A stretch of 64,000 nucleotides of DNA from Dehalococcoidia bacterium (lineage in GTDB: Bacteria > Chloroflexota > Dehalococcoidia > Tepidiformales > Tepidiformaceae), in assembly GCA_020853755.1 (NCBI GenBank), contig JADYYG010000017.1, positions 1 to 64,000 on the forward strand. The letters run 5' to 3'. Under the pieces are notes generated by a model, which did no database searches, was not told where the DNA came from, and saw only the letters and a program-made list of their open reading frames with translations. The position numbers were made by a program, and so were the translations under genes. Of the stretch, positions 8,316 to 17,417 are shown piece by piece (the first letter of the stretch is position 1; each line of letters opens with the position of its first letter).

Positions 8316-9482
8316 TCAGTGAAAACTCCCGCCCAATAAATCCCGCGCCATGATCAGGCGCTGGACTTCGCTCGGGCCTTCGCCCACACGGCGGATGCGG
8401 ATTTCGCGATACCACCGCTCGAGCGGCAGGTCCTTGGTCATCCCGTAGCCGCCATGGATTTGCATCGCACGGTCGACCACACGGCCGCCTGCTTCACTGG
8501 CCACCAGCTTCGCCATCGCCGCTTCGGTGCGGTACGGCTCGTTCCGGTTCGCCTTGTGGGCCGCCGCCAGCGTGAGCCAGGTGCTCGTCCGGATGTCGAT
8601 CTCGTTGTCGACGATCATCCACTGGATGCCCTGCCGGGTGGCGAGGCGGTCGCCGAAGGTTTCGCGCTGGTTCGCGTAGGCGATGGCCATCTCCTGGGCC
8701 TTCACCGCGACGCCGATGCAGCCGGCCGCATACGGGATGCGCTGGCGGCTCAGGCGGTCGTTCGCAATGCCGAACCCCTTGTTGACCTCGCCGAGGATGT
8801 TCGCCGCGGGCACGCGCAGGTCTTCGAACTGCAACTCGGTTGCGTAATGCGTGGAGCGGAGGGTGTGGACCACCCGGCGAACGTGGAACCCCGGCGAATC
8901 CGCATCGACGATGAAACAGGTGATGCCGCCGCGTCCCTGCGTTGAATCGGTCCGGGCGAAGACGATGCCATAGTCTGACTGATCTGCGCCGCTGATGAAG
9001 ATCTTACCGCCGTTGATCACCCAGTCGTCGCCGTCTTTGACGGCAGTGGTCTGAATGGCGCGGGCCGGGTCGCTGCCGCCCGATGGTTCGGTCAGGCCGA
9101 AGAACCCGTGCTTCTCGCCACGCAGCGTGGGGTAGAGGTAGCGCTGCTTCTGGTCTTCATTCGCTTCGAACAGTTGGGCCAGCCCCGCGCCGCCAAAGAC
9201 GCCGTAGCAGGGCGCGTAGAGGCCGGCCCGGTGCTGGGCCATCTCGATCGCCATCAGGGTGCGGGTGACAAGGTCAACCTCGGGTCCGCCGTATTCGGGC
9301 GGGATGTCGAGGCCGTAAAAACCCATCTGGCGGACCTGGGCCACGAGCCGGGCGTGGTCCTCAGGGTTCAGTTCGCTCCCATCCGGGTCGAGGTCGGCTT
9401 CCAGCGGGACGATTTCGTTGCGGACGAAGCGGCGCACCGTGTCCGTGATCAGTTTCTGTTCTTCCGAAAGTTCGAGGTCCAT
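8316..9482 (-). CDS. acyl-CoA dehydrogenase
   Basis: A 388-residue flavoprotein of the acyl-CoA dehydrogenase family with the usual order: N-terminal helical domain, middle beta domain (FGLTEPSGGSDP and the WVINGGKIFISGA segment), and C-terminal helical domain with IHGGYGMTKDLP. The catalytic base is E368 in VGEGPSEVQR, in the position of the MCAD glutamate. It would oxidise an acyl-CoA to the 2-enoyl-CoA, feeding the nearby crotonases; electrons normally go to ETF, which is not encoded here. The start at 9482 fits family length and has GATAAT six bases upstream. Confidence 0.94.
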   Translation of the reverse strand: MDLELSEEQKLITDTVRRFVRNEIVPLEADLDPDGSELNPEDHARLVAQVRQMGFYGLDIPPEYGGPEVDLVTRTLMAIEMAQHRAGLYAPCYGVFGGAGLAQLFEANEDQKQRYLYPTLRGEKHGFFGLTEPSGGSDPARAIQTTAVKDGDDWVINGGKIFISGADQSDYGIVFARTDSTQGRGGITCFIVDADSPGFHVRRVVHTLRSTHYATELQFEDLRVPAANILGEVNKGFGIANDRLSRQRIPYAAGCIGVAVKAQEMAIAYANQRETFGDRLATRQGIQWMIVDNEIDIRTSTWLTLAAAHKANRNEPYRTEAAMAKLVASEAGGRVVDRAMQIHGGYGMTKDLPLERWYREIRIRRVGEGPSEVQRLIMARDLLGGSFH

Positions 9483-9489
9483 GCGGCGA

Positions 9490-9810
9490 TTATCCCAGCC
9501 TGCCGAGTGCGGGCGTTCGTTCGTCCTGGTTGAGCGCAGGGAGCGCGCCATGCGCCGCCTGGTGGAGCATGAGCAGTTCGCGCCAGCGCGTCTGGTACTG
9601 GTTGTTCACTTCGAAGCGGAACTGGGCAGCCGCCCCGAGGCGCTTCTCGAGTTCGCTGCGCAGCCCGAACAGGCTCTTCCCGCCCGCAAACCCGATGTAG
9701 ACGATGCTCCCGCCTTCGTCCGCGAGTTGGAACACGCCCATCTGGCCGGGCAGGCGCGCCACCTCCTCCGCAGTCAGCGGGAGCCATGGCTTATCGAGAT
9801 GAAGCTTCAT
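9490..9810 (-). CDS. GIY-YIG-like small protein
   Basis: A 106-residue protein. The segment LPGQMGVFQLADEGGS followed by IVYIGFAGGKSLFGLRSEL resembles the two strands and helix of a GIY-YIG fold (normally GVY...LYIGka..l..R), but the sequence departs from nuclease members. A catalytic Glu further on is uncertain, so nuclease activity should not be assumed. The ATG at 9810 has TAGACT (9819-9824) eight bases upstream. It ends eight bases before the acyl-CoA dehydrogenase start on the same strand. Confidence 0.65.
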   Translation of the reverse strand: MKLHLDKPWLPLTAEEVARLPGQMGVFQLADEGGSIVYIGFAGGKSLFGLRSELEKRLGAAAQFRFEVNNQYQTRWRELLMLHQAAHGALPALNQDERTPALGRLG

Positions 9811-9864
9811 AGCCGCGCAGTCTACGCCGCGGCAGTGCTTGAGGAAGGCCACCCGGGACGAACG

Positions 9865-10113
9865 CTACTTCTTCTCGAGGTCGTCCAGCCGCTTCCAGGT
9901 CTGCCAGTCGAAGCGGGCGTGGTGGAGGAGGGAGCCGGCCAGGATACCGATACCGCAGGCTATTCCGCCGGTAATCGCCAGCCAGCCAGTGTCGTTCGCT
10001 GCGCCGAACCCCAGGGCGATAGCGCCAGCCGCCCCGAGCAGCGCCGGTCCGCTGGCCCAAACGTGACCCGCCTCATTGCGGTGAAGCGCAAGCAATCCTG
10101 TGCGAAGGGACAT
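9865..10113 (-). CDS. small two-helix membrane protein
   Basis: An 82-residue protein with two hydrophobic segments (about residues 20-38 and 43-62) followed by a charged tail ending DLEKK. No family is recognised. A good ribosome-binding site (GGGAGGAAACA) precedes the ATG at 10113. It stands between two genes of the acyl-CoA block on the same strand. Confidence 0.6.
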   Translation of the reverse strand: MSLRTGLLALHRNEAGHVWASGPALLGAAGAIALGFGAANDTGWLAITGGIACGIGILAGSLLHHARFDWQTWKRLDDLEKK

Positions 10114-10166
10114 TGTTTCCTCCCGGCGCGCCCATCTGGGCGGCGCGCCAACGAATTGTGCGCAGA

Positions 10167-10928
10167 TTACGCCCCTGTGAAGCGCGGCGCGCGCTTCTCC
10201 AGTCTCGCCGCCATCCCTTCACGCGCGTCGTTCGAAGTCCGGGCAGCATCGACGAGGGCGTCGACGTCGGCGTGGGGGATGCCGTCACGGAAGGCCATCT
10301 CCCGCACGAGCAGCGCCTTCATCGCCCGCAGCGAAAGCGGGGCGTTGGCGGCCAGCCTGTCGATGACGGTGGTGGCAGCGGTTTCGAGGCCTTCCGGTGG
10401 CGCCAGCCGTGCGATCAGGCCCAGCGCGTGCATTCGCTCCGCCGGGATCGGATCGCCGAGCAGGAGGATTTCGCGCGCAGCAACGGGGCCACCGACTTCG
10501 AGCAGCTTTTTGGCGAGGAACCAGCTCGGCGCGAGGCCGATCTGTGCCAGCGACATGCCGAACCGCGCCGCGGTCGACGCGACGACGATGTCGCAGTGCA
10601 GCGCCAGTTCATTGCCGCCGGCGATGGCATCACCCTGGACGACAGCGACGACAGGCAGCGGGTATAGCTCGATGGCGTGGAGGACGCCCTCGATCGGGCT
10701 GGCGCCGCGGATGGGTCCGCCTTCGCCGCGCTCCTTCAGGTCCAACCCGGCGCAGAAGACCGGACCGTTCGCGCGGATGACCGTGACCCGCTCGCTCTCC
10801 GGCGGCGCGTCCGCAAAGGCGGCCGACAACTCGGCGAGCATCTGCGCGTCCATTGCGTTGCGCTTCTCGGGACGGTTGAGCGTGACCGTGCGCACGCCTC
10901 CCGCCGACTCGACCAGGACTCGTTCCAT
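10167..10928 (-). CDS. enoyl-CoA hydratase/isomerase family protein
   Basis: A 253-residue crotonase. The oxyanion-hole segment GPVFCAGLDL and the first Glu in AGGNELALHCD are present. The second Glu of true hydratases is missing, because the usual PE..LG site reads GMSLAQIG. The protein is more likely an isomerase or a lyase acting on a CoA thioester. It starts nine bases after the stop of the CaiB fusion gene with a strong GAGGAGGAG ribosome site, so the two probably form an operon. Confidence 0.87.
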   Translation of the reverse strand: MERVLVESAGGVRTVTLNRPEKRNAMDAQMLAELSAAFADAPPESERVTVIRANGPVFCAGLDLKERGEGGPIRGASPIEGVLHAIELYPLPVVAVVQGDAIAGGNELALHCDIVVASTAARFGMSLAQIGLAPSWFLAKKLLEVGGPVAAREILLLGDPIPAERMHALGLIARLAPPEGLETAATTVIDRLAANAPLSLRAMKALLVREMAFRDGIPHADVDALVDAARTSNDAREGMAARLEKRAPRFTGA

Positions 10929-10937
10929 TGCTCCTCC

Positions 10938-13325
10938 TCAGTGCCCTGCGCCATGGGGCTCGCTTGCGATGACGCCCGCGGCAAGCAGGCGTTCGATGGC
11001 GGCGCGGTCCTTGCCGAGGACCTCGCCGAGCACGTACTCGTTCCCTTCGCCGAAGCCCGGCGCCGGGCCGGAAACCGGCGTGGGTGTCCCTCGCAGGCGG
11101 AAGGCGACGCGCGGGTACGGCGTCGGCCCGACGCCCGGCGTTTCGACGTATTCGAACCCGGCGTTCGCGCGGACCTGCGGGTCGGCCAGCAGTTCGAGTG
11201 CGTTCAGGACCGCCCCCGCGGGGACGCCCGCAGCCTGGAGTGCCTGCTGCGCCTCGTAGTGTGTGCGCACGGACGTCCAGCCCGCGACAGCCTGCCGGAT
11301 TTCGGCCGCCCGCGCCTTCCTCTCGGCGAGCGCGAGGCCCTGCAGGTCACCCCGGCCAATGATGCCGGCGAGCGTCGCCCACTGGGCATCGTCTTCGACG
11401 GCGATAGCCACCCAGGCATCCTCACCGGCCGACGGGAAGACGCCGTGCGGCGCCATCGCCGGGTGGTCATTGCCGGTGCGGCGGCGTTCGCGGCCGTTCA
11501 TCGCGAAATCGATGTAGGCGTCGCCGAGCAGTTGGAACTCGCCCTCGATCATCGCGAGTTCGATGTGCTGGCCCTGGCCGGTGCGCTCGGCGTGGCGCAC
11601 CGCTGCGCAGACGGCGAAGGCCGTGAGGACGCCCGCCTGCTGGTCGCAGAAGAAGTTGCCGGGCTTCATCGGCGGGCCATCCGCGTACCCGGTGAGGTGG
11701 CTCAGGCCACTCATCGCATCGACGCCGGGGCCGTAGGAGATGCGGTCGCTGAGTGGACCGGACAGGCCGAAGGCGGGCATCGAGGCCATGACCAGCCGCG
11801 GGTTCACCGCCGACAATTGTTCGAAGCCGAGGCCGAGGTTGCCCATCACGCGCGGGGCGAAGTTCTGCACGAGGGCATCGGAACGGGCGGCGAGGTCCAG
11901 CATGACCTGCCGGCCCTCCGGGGTCGCGGCATCGAGGACGAGGCTGCGCTTGCCGTGGTTCAGTTCGTTGAAGGTCATGATCCGGTTGTACGAAGGCGCA
12001 TCGGCCCCTTCGAGCAGCGGCGCGGTCCCGGCGGCGACCGGCGGGCGGCTGTTCGGCGCTTCGATCTTGATGACTTCGGCGCCGAGGTCCGCGAGGATAA
12101 ACGCCGCGATTGGACCGGCAACCGCGTTCGTGAAGTCGATGACGCGGAGGCCGGAGAGCGGCTTCGGGCCCCGGCGCGCAGTCGTTACCGCCAGCGGAGG
12201 AACGTTCGCCCACGGCTGGCCGGTATGCTGCCCGAGCGACGGCGCCGGGCCGGTCACCCAGGGGGTCGCCGACATGCGGAAGGGCGCGCCGGGCTGGAGC
12301 ACCTTCCCGGCAACCGGGTGCTCCACGGTGACGAAGCTTCCCCGCGCGCGGTAGTGCTCCTCGGCCATCACTTCGCCGGGTTCGCGGACCTCGGTGAACG
12401 GCAGGCGCAGTTCCTGGGCCTGGCGCACGATGTCCTCGCGGTTCCGGGTCGCGAGCCACTCGTCCATGATGGCGTCGACTTCGTCGGCGTAACCCATCAT
12501 CGTCGCCAGCACTTCGGGGTCGAGCAGGCGCGGATGCGGGATGAGCGCTGCAAGCAGGTCCAGGTAGCGGTTGTTCGAATGGCAATGCACGAACCCATCG
12601 GCGCAGGGCCGGATAGTCGACGGGTAGGAGTGCTCGGGCGGGAAGCCGAGCAGGCGGGTGCCGTTTCGCCGGGCGATGCGGCCGTAGAAGTGCGCACCCT
12701 GCTCCACTCCTCCGAGGAGGAAGGTCGCGGCCTGCATCGCAGCGCAATCGACAATCTGCCCGGCGCCGGTAACGTCACGGGCGAGCAACGCCGCCATCAC
12801 GCCGAGGGCCAGTTGCGCCCCGGCCTGGTACTGGACGAGCGACCCGTACGATTTGAGCGGCTCCCGGTCGGGGGACCCCGTCAGCATCGCGTAGCCACCC
12901 AGGGCATAGCTCACGAGTTCGCCGCCGAGGTAGTCCGCATAGGGCCCTTCGAGACCGAAGCTGGTGACGCTGGCGATCACCAGCCGCGGAAAGGCCCGCT
13001 GCCACGCCGCGAAGTCGATGCCGCGGGAGGCGAGTTCGGCCGGGCGCAGGCCGACGATGACTACGTCGGCGTCAGCCAACAGCCGGGGCAACTCGGCATC
13101 GCCGGTGACACCGCGCTTGCCCGTATTGAGGTGGAGGAAAAGCCCGGAGCGCTCCGGATCCCCAACATCGCCCGGAAACGGACCTTCGTGTCGGGTGCTG
13201 TCGCCGGCGGCGGGTTCCAGCTTCACGACATCGGCGCCGAGACCCGCGAGAAGTTTGCCGCAGTAGGGGCCGCTCACGCCTTCCGCGAGTTCGAGCACCC
13301 GCACACCGTGAAGCGCCGCTGGCAT
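10938..13325 (-). CDS. tandem CaiB/BaiF family III CoA-transferase fusion
   Basis: A 795-residue protein made of two CaiB/BaiF (formyl-CoA transferase family) units: residues 1-385 begin GVRVLELAEGVSGPYCGKLL and residues 390-795 begin GLRVIDFTNAVAGPIAAFIL. Family III transferases move CoA between carboxylates through an aspartyl intermediate. The second unit has that Asp (D561 in FFCDQQAG); the matching site in the first unit is Gln (Q165 in LVQYQAG). The first unit is thus probably structural or regulatory. The gene is followed at nine bases by a crotonase, which suggests activation and breakdown of one organic acid. Confidence 0.93.
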   Translation of the reverse strand: MPAALHGVRVLELAEGVSGPYCGKLLAGLGADVVKLEPAAGDSTRHEGPFPGDVGDPERSGLFLHLNTGKRGVTGDAELPRLLADADVVIVGLRPAELASRGIDFAAWQRAFPRLVIASVTSFGLEGPYADYLGGELVSYALGGYAMLTGSPDREPLKSYGSLVQYQAGAQLALGVMAALLARDVTGAGQIVDCAAMQAATFLLGGVEQGAHFYGRIARRNGTRLLGFPPEHSYPSTIRPCADGFVHCHSNNRYLDLLAALIPHPRLLDPEVLATMMGYADEVDAIMDEWLATRNREDIVRQAQELRLPFTEVREPGEVMAEEHYRARGSFVTVEHPVAGKVLQPGAPFRMSATPWVTGPAPSLGQHTGQPWANVPPLAVTTARRGPKPLSGLRVIDFTNAVAGPIAAFILADLGAEVIKIEAPNSRPPVAAGTAPLLEGADAPSYNRIMTFNELNHGKRSLVLDAATPEGRQVMLDLAARSDALVQNFAPRVMGNLGLGFEQLSAVNPRLVMASMPAFGLSGPLSDRISYGPGVDAMSGLSHLTGYADGPPMKPGNFFCDQQAGVLTAFAVCAAVRHAERTGQGQHIELAMIEGEFQLLGDAYIDFAMNGRERRRTGNDHPAMAPHGVFPSAGEDAWVAIAVEDDAQWATLAGIIGRGDLQGLALAERKARAAEIRQAVAGWTSVRTHYEAQQALQAAGVPAGAVLNALELLADPQVRANAGFEYVETPGVGPTPYPRVAFRLRGTPTPVSGPAPGFGEGNEYVLGEVLGKDRAAIERLLAAGVIASEPHGAGH

Positions 13326-13374
13326 GGCAACCCTCGCCGGACACCCCCGGCGAGCGGGATTCTACGCCGGGAGG

Positions 13375-15525
13375 TCAGTTGTAGGCGTGGAGCCGGTCCG
13401 CGGCGCCTGCGCAGTCGTAGAGGTTCCCGGCGTACTGGCCTACGGCTTCGCCGCTGACCGGGGAACATTCGGCGCGAACGGCCTGCATCACGACGGCAGC
13501 ACCCTTCGCTGCGGCCGGCTGCGTCTGCGAGGCTGGTTGTCCGGGGGGCGGGGCTCCGGGGAACTGTCCGCCCCGGCTGAAGCTCCCGCCGGGCACGTTC
13601 CCGCCGCGGCTCTGGCCGCCGGGCAAGAATCCTCCGCGATTGGCGCCGCCTTCGTTCGCGAGCACGTAACGCACATCGCCGTCCGCCACATAGTCGGCGA
13701 ACTCGTCCACGGTGATCGTCGGGTCGTTGCTGCTGAAGCCGCCGATCGCCATCACCGAGATGTTGTAATCGGCGACGAGGGTGGAGGCCTGCTGGGCGCT
13801 CGTGGTGGCGAGGTCCCAGCGAGCGGAGCCGTCGCCGTTCGCCTCCAGGAAACTCGCCAGCGAGGCGACTCCGCCATCGAAGGCTTCAGAGCCGAAAGAA
13901 CGGCCGGCGGCGCCCTGGCGGGGGCCGGCCTGTGGGAGCGTGGTGTTCATTGAGGCGTTTCGCGCTTCGTACGAAGACCATGCGGCAGGCGTTGCTAACA
14001 GCGCCGCGGCGCAGACCACGAGGGCCGGGGCGACGAACACGTTTCTGCGGGTCAGCGCGAAAAGACCTGCGGCGATGGCTGCGACGGCAACGACGGCTGC
14101 GGCCACCTCAGGAACAGCGTTGTAGAAGTCAGGCACACGGCCGCCCTGGTGCACCTGGACGATGGCCGTCGCCCAGGCGGCGGGGAGAGACGCGAGCATC
14201 CAGCGGGCGTCACGCCGGGCAAGGTCAATCGTCGCGACGACACCCGCGCCGGCCAGGAGGGCGATCCCGGGCATCAGTGCGGACGTGTAGTAGCTGTGAT
14301 AGATACCCTGGGCGTAGGAGAAGACAAGCCCGAAAAGGAGCACCCAGCCCACCGCGAGGACCACCGCGGCGCGCCCGGCGGGCGAGTTTCGCCAGCGCCA
14401 GAAGGCCAGCGGAGCGAGCAGGAGAGCGAACGGCAGGAGCCAGCTGATCTGGGGCCCGTTCGCGTCATCGAACATGCGCCAGGGCCCGGGAGTGCCGGCG
14501 ATGATGCCGCCGCGACCGTTCGCCGGTCCCGCAGGGGGCGCTCCGTTGCCACCGAACGCGTTTGTGCCGCCATTCCGGTTGAATGGGCCGGTGTTGCCGG
14601 GGAACCCGCCGCGATTGTTCGCAGGGGATTGGCCACCGGGACGCGTGGACTCGTTGCCGTCGACCCGTCCAAGGCCGTTGTAGTCGACGATCAGATTCTG
14701 GACCGAATTGTCCTGGCTGCCGCCGACGTACGGGCGGTCACTGGCCGGCACGGCATCGACGGCCAGCATCCAGGAAGCGGAGACGGCGAAGGTGGCGGCG
14801 GCGAGGATGGCCAGCCGCGCGCCCGTTCGAACCCATTCGCGGCGGCCGAAGCCGCGCATGCCAACGACCACCGCCAGTGCGAAGGCCGGGCCCGGAATCC
14901 ACGCGGCGAGCATCTTGATATTGAAAGCGACGCCCACAAGGGCCCCGGCGAGGGCAATCCATGCCCACCACCAACGCTTCGAGTCGAGCGAGCGGAGCGT
15001 CGCCCCGGCAGCGCCAATGAGGACGAGGATCATGAACGGTTCGGGCAGGTTCAGGCGGTTCACCGCCACCGAGATCGGCGAAACCGCGAGCGCCAGGGCG
15101 GCGATGGTCGCAGCGAGCGCACCGAAGTAGTGCCTCGTGATGGCCCAGAGGAGTGCGACCGACCCCGCCCCCGCGACCGCGCTCGGCAGGAGGATGGCCC
15201 ATGAAGAGTAACCGAAGACCCGCACCGAGAGCGCCCCCAACCAGAGGAACACCGGCGGCTTGTCGACCGAGATGAAGCCGCCGGGGTCAAACGAGGCGAA
15301 GAAGAAGTTATGCCAGGATGCGGCCATCGAGCGGACGGCGGCGGCGTAGTAGGTATTGCCGTTGCCGGCGTCATCGAGGCGCCAGGTGTTCAACAGGAGG
15401 GCAAGGCCGACAGTGAGCGCAAGCGAGGCCCCTTCGATCCAGCGGCGCTCCGCCAGGGTGAGTGCGCGGACGGACGGCCAGGGCCGAGCGAGCGCAGGGA
15501 CCCGGACCTTCGGCGCTTCAACCAC
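13375..15525 (-). CDS. GT39-family membrane glycosyltransferase (ArnT/PMT-like)
   Basis: A roughly 716-residue protein with many membrane helices and an early external loop containing FDPGGFISVDKPPVFLWLG; the Asp-Lys-Pro-Pro motif is typical of the ArnT/PMT-type C fold that takes sugars from polyprenyl phosphate. A Gly/Asn-rich external stretch (about residues 285-345) and a C-terminal soluble part with Gly/Arg repeats follow. It probably glycosylates a cell-surface acceptor. GTG at 15525 is preferred, because GGAG lies seven bases upstream; a TTG at 15540 is an alternative. It overlaps the end of the GtrA-like gene, so the two are likely translated together. Confidence 0.88.
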   Translation of the reverse strand: MVEAPKVRVPALARPWPSVRALTLAERRWIEGASLALTVGLALLLNTWRLDDAGNGNTYYAAAVRSMAASWHNFFFASFDPGGFISVDKPPVFLWLGALSVRVFGYSSWAILLPSAVAGAGSVALLWAITRHYFGALAATIAALALAVSPISVAVNRLNLPEPFMILVLIGAAGATLRSLDSKRWWWAWIALAGALVGVAFNIKMLAAWIPGPAFALAVVVGMRGFGRREWVRTGARLAILAAATFAVSASWMLAVDAVPASDRPYVGGSQDNSVQNLIVDYNGLGRVDGNESTRPGGQSPANNRGGFPGNTGPFNRNGGTNAFGGNGAPPAGPANGRGGIIAGTPGPWRMFDDANGPQISWLLPFALLLAPLAFWRWRNSPAGRAAVVLAVGWVLLFGLVFSYAQGIYHSYYTSALMPGIALLAGAGVVATIDLARRDARWMLASLPAAWATAIVQVHQGGRVPDFYNAVPEVAAAVVAVAAIAAGLFALTRRNVFVAPALVVCAAALLATPAAWSSYEARNASMNTTLPQAGPRQGAAGRSFGSEAFDGGVASLASFLEANGDGSARWDLATTSAQQASTLVADYNISVMAIGGFSSNDPTITVDEFADYVADGDVRYVLANEGGANRGGFLPGGQSRGGNVPGGSFSRGGQFPGAPPPGQPASQTQPAAAKGAAVVMQAVRAECSPVSGEAVGQYAGNLYDCAGAADRLHAYN

Positions 15526-15967
15526 GGGCGGGCTCCACAAACACCCAACGATTCAGCATCAGGTAGCGGAGGACCGTGGCGAACACCCCCGCGGCCAGCG
15601 CGAGCACCAGTTCTACCCGGCCCACGGGGTGTCCAAAGAGCTCGAGTGCAGCCCAGAGGGCCGCGGACGACGCCCCAAGGCCGAACAGGTAGACCGCGCC
15701 GTAACCCGCGGCCTGCGTCTTCAGGTCGCCATCCTGAGCGTGAAAGGTGAGACGGCGGTTGGCGGTGAAGTTCAGGCCGACTGTAGCGGTGTAGGCGCCG
15801 ATGTTCGACCCGATGGGCCCGGTGACATGGCGCAGAGCCGAGAAGAGGAGTGCGAAGGCCACGGTGCAGACGACGCCGATGGCGGCGAAGGTGGCCAGTT
15901 TCGCCGCGTCATCCCGGCGGCACAGGGCGGCCCCGGACGGCCCGGGAGTGACCCTCGAGAGGAACAT
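15518..15967 (-). CDS. GtrA family membrane protein
   Basis: A 149-residue protein with four membrane helices and the GtrA signature: a glycine-rich first helix, then ATVGLNFTANRRLTF. GtrA proteins are thought to flip or present polyprenyl-phosphate-linked sugars for membrane glycosyltransferases. The overlap with the downstream GT39 gene (8-23 bases depending on its start) fits that role: this protein may supply the lipid-linked sugar donor to the GT39 enzyme. Confidence 0.9.
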   Translation of the reverse strand: MFLSRVTPGPSGAALCRRDDAAKLATFAAIGVVCTVAFALLFSALRHVTGPIGSNIGAYTATVGLNFTANRRLTFHAQDGDLKTQAAGYGAVYLFGLGASSAALWAALELFGHPVGRVELVLALAAGVFATVLRYLMLNRWVFVEPARG

Positions 15968-16044
15968 GCCCCCAGTGAAGCACGCAAATCTGAGAGTTCG
16001 GTAAGAACGGGCCGCGCATGGGAAAGGAACCGGGAAGGGACGGG

Positions 16045-17283
16045 CTAGAAGTTCAGGTAGAGCGCAGGGTTCACGTAGCCGCCGTTGTAACGCACCTCGA
16101 AGTGGAGGTGGTGGCCGGTGGTGAAGCCGGTCAGGCCGGTCATGCCCAGGGTGCTGCCCGCCGAGACGCGCTGGCCCGGCGTCACGTTGATCTGGCTCAT
16201 GTGGGCGTACAGCGTGGTCCAGCCGTCACCGCAGTCCACGATGACGTGGTAGCCGTAAGAGTACGTGAGGTACTCGGTGTCGATCACGACGCCATCGCAC
16301 ACCGAGAAGATGGGCGAGAAGGCGAACCCGTACATGTCGAGGTCGATGCCGGTGTGGTAGGAGCCACCACCGCGGCTGACGCCGAACGGGTCACTGATGC
16401 CGTGCCAGGCGGCCAGCGGGAAGTTCTTGAACTTGCCGCCCGATGCTGCCGGGGTGTCACCAGCCGAGCCGGTGCCCACGCCGGGGCCGCTGCCCGGGTT
16501 GCCAGGGCTCGTTGCGGGCGGTGGCGGCGGCGGCGGCGGCGGGGGCTTAATCGTGGCACCGGGGAGAAGGACGTACTGCCCCTGTTCGAGGCTGTTCGGG
16601 TTACTGATGTTGTTCGGCTTGTACGAAACGACGGTGTCCGACGTGATGTTGTCGTACTGCTTCACGATCTTGTCGACGGTATCGCCGTAGGCAACCTTGT
16701 AGAGGATGCCGTCCTTGCGCGGGATGATGATGACCATGTCGCGCTGGATGAGGTTGGGGTGCGTCGCGTCGAGCGTCGGGTTGTTGGCGAGGATGGTGTC
16801 CATCGAGACGCCGTAACGCTGGGCGATGCCGCTGATCGAGTCGCCGCCCTGGGTGCGGTATTCGATGATCGGGCTGCGCGGGTCGATGATGTCGGCGAGC
16901 GGCTTGACCCCTGCGCCCACTTCGCCCGACGTCGCAGCGGCCGCAGCCACGCCGGAGGAGAGCGACGCATTCGGCGAAATAGCCCCGACGGCGCGCTCCG
17001 CGAGCACATCGGTGCGCATGGCCGTCGTAGCCACCGAGTCCATCGTCCCGGTACTCGCAGAAGGGCGGAACGCCGTCAGGCTGTGGGTCTGGGTCGTGCC
17101 GGCCATCCCCGAGAGGCTGAAGGTGGGGACGGTCGTACTGGAGATCGCGTTGGAGGAGTTCGGGAACTGGCTGGCGAAGACGACGGCTCCAACCGCAAGC
17201 GCGACCACGAGGCCGTGTACGGTGAAACGCCCATGCCGCCGCGAATGCGCGTGCGACCGTGCCCGGGAACCGTCGATACTCAT
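16045..17283 (-). CDS. LysM and M23 peptidoglycan endopeptidase
   Basis: A 412-residue exported protein. One membrane or signal helix lies at about residues 23-42. Two LysM-like modules follow (from YRTQGGDSISGIAQRYG and from YKVAYGDTVDKIVKQY), then a run of ten prolines and a Gly/Pro linker. The C-terminal M23 domain has the zinc ligands in SYHTGIDLD and HHLHFE. It should cut peptide cross-links in the cell wall while anchored by LysM. The two LysM modules and the intact HxxxD/HxH set suggest an active hydrolase rather than a degenerate activator. Confidence 0.93.
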   Translation of the reverse strand: MSIDGSRARSHAHSRRHGRFTVHGLVVALAVGAVVFASQFPNSSNAISSTTVPTFSLSGMAGTTQTHSLTAFRPSASTGTMDSVATTAMRTDVLAERAVGAISPNASLSSGVAAAAATSGEVGAGVKPLADIIDPRSPIIEYRTQGGDSISGIAQRYGVSMDTILANNPTLDATHPNLIQRDMVIIIPRKDGILYKVAYGDTVDKIVKQYDNITSDTVVSYKPNNISNPNSLEQGQYVLLPGATIKPPPPPPPPPPATSPGNPGSGPGVGTGSAGDTPAASGGKFKNFPLAAWHGISDPFGVSRGGGSYHTGIDLDMYGFAFSPIFSVCDGVVIDTEYLTYSYGYHVIVDCGDGWTTLYAHMSQINVTPGQRVSAGSTLGMTGLTGFTTGHHLHFEVRYNGGYVNPALYLNF

Positions 17284-17368
17284 AAAGCGTTCGGTCAGGT
17301 GACGCGGCGGGGGCCGTCGTTCACAGGCTGAGCCAGCCTAACCTTGCTCGCTGCCTCCCTCCCAGGCT

Positions 17369-17395
17369 ATCCCGGTCTTCCTGAGAAGCCGGGAT
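17369..17395. terminator. hairpin after rho
   Basis: ATCCCGG and CCGGGAT form a 7-bp stem around a 13-base loop, 23 bases after the rho stop codon on the minus strand. There is no T-run after it, so it is at best a weak or Rho-assisted terminator. It could equally be part of the leader of the LysM/M23 gene. Confidence 0.35.
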
Positions 17396-17417
17396 GCGGG
17401 GCCCCTAGGGGATTGCC

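Noticed and set aside
10677-13457. A 926-codon open frame on the plus strand, longer than the CaiB fusion it covers
   Set aside because: The antisense protein is low-complexity, rich in Arg, Gly and Ala, and has no recognisable domain, while the minus strand encodes two full CaiB units. Long antisense frames are expected in DNA this GC-rich.
16511-16546. GGC/GGT triplet repeat in the LysM/M23 gene as a microsatellite
   Set aside because: It encodes the poly-proline linker between LysM and M23 domains, a normal flexible linker. Slippage could alter its length, but nothing shows it does.
17284-17417. c-di-AMP (ydaO-type) riboswitch before the LysM/M23 gene
   Set aside because: Such riboswitches often precede wall hydrolases, but the leader is short and the conserved internal loops could not be matched. 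Only a simple 7-bp stem is supported.
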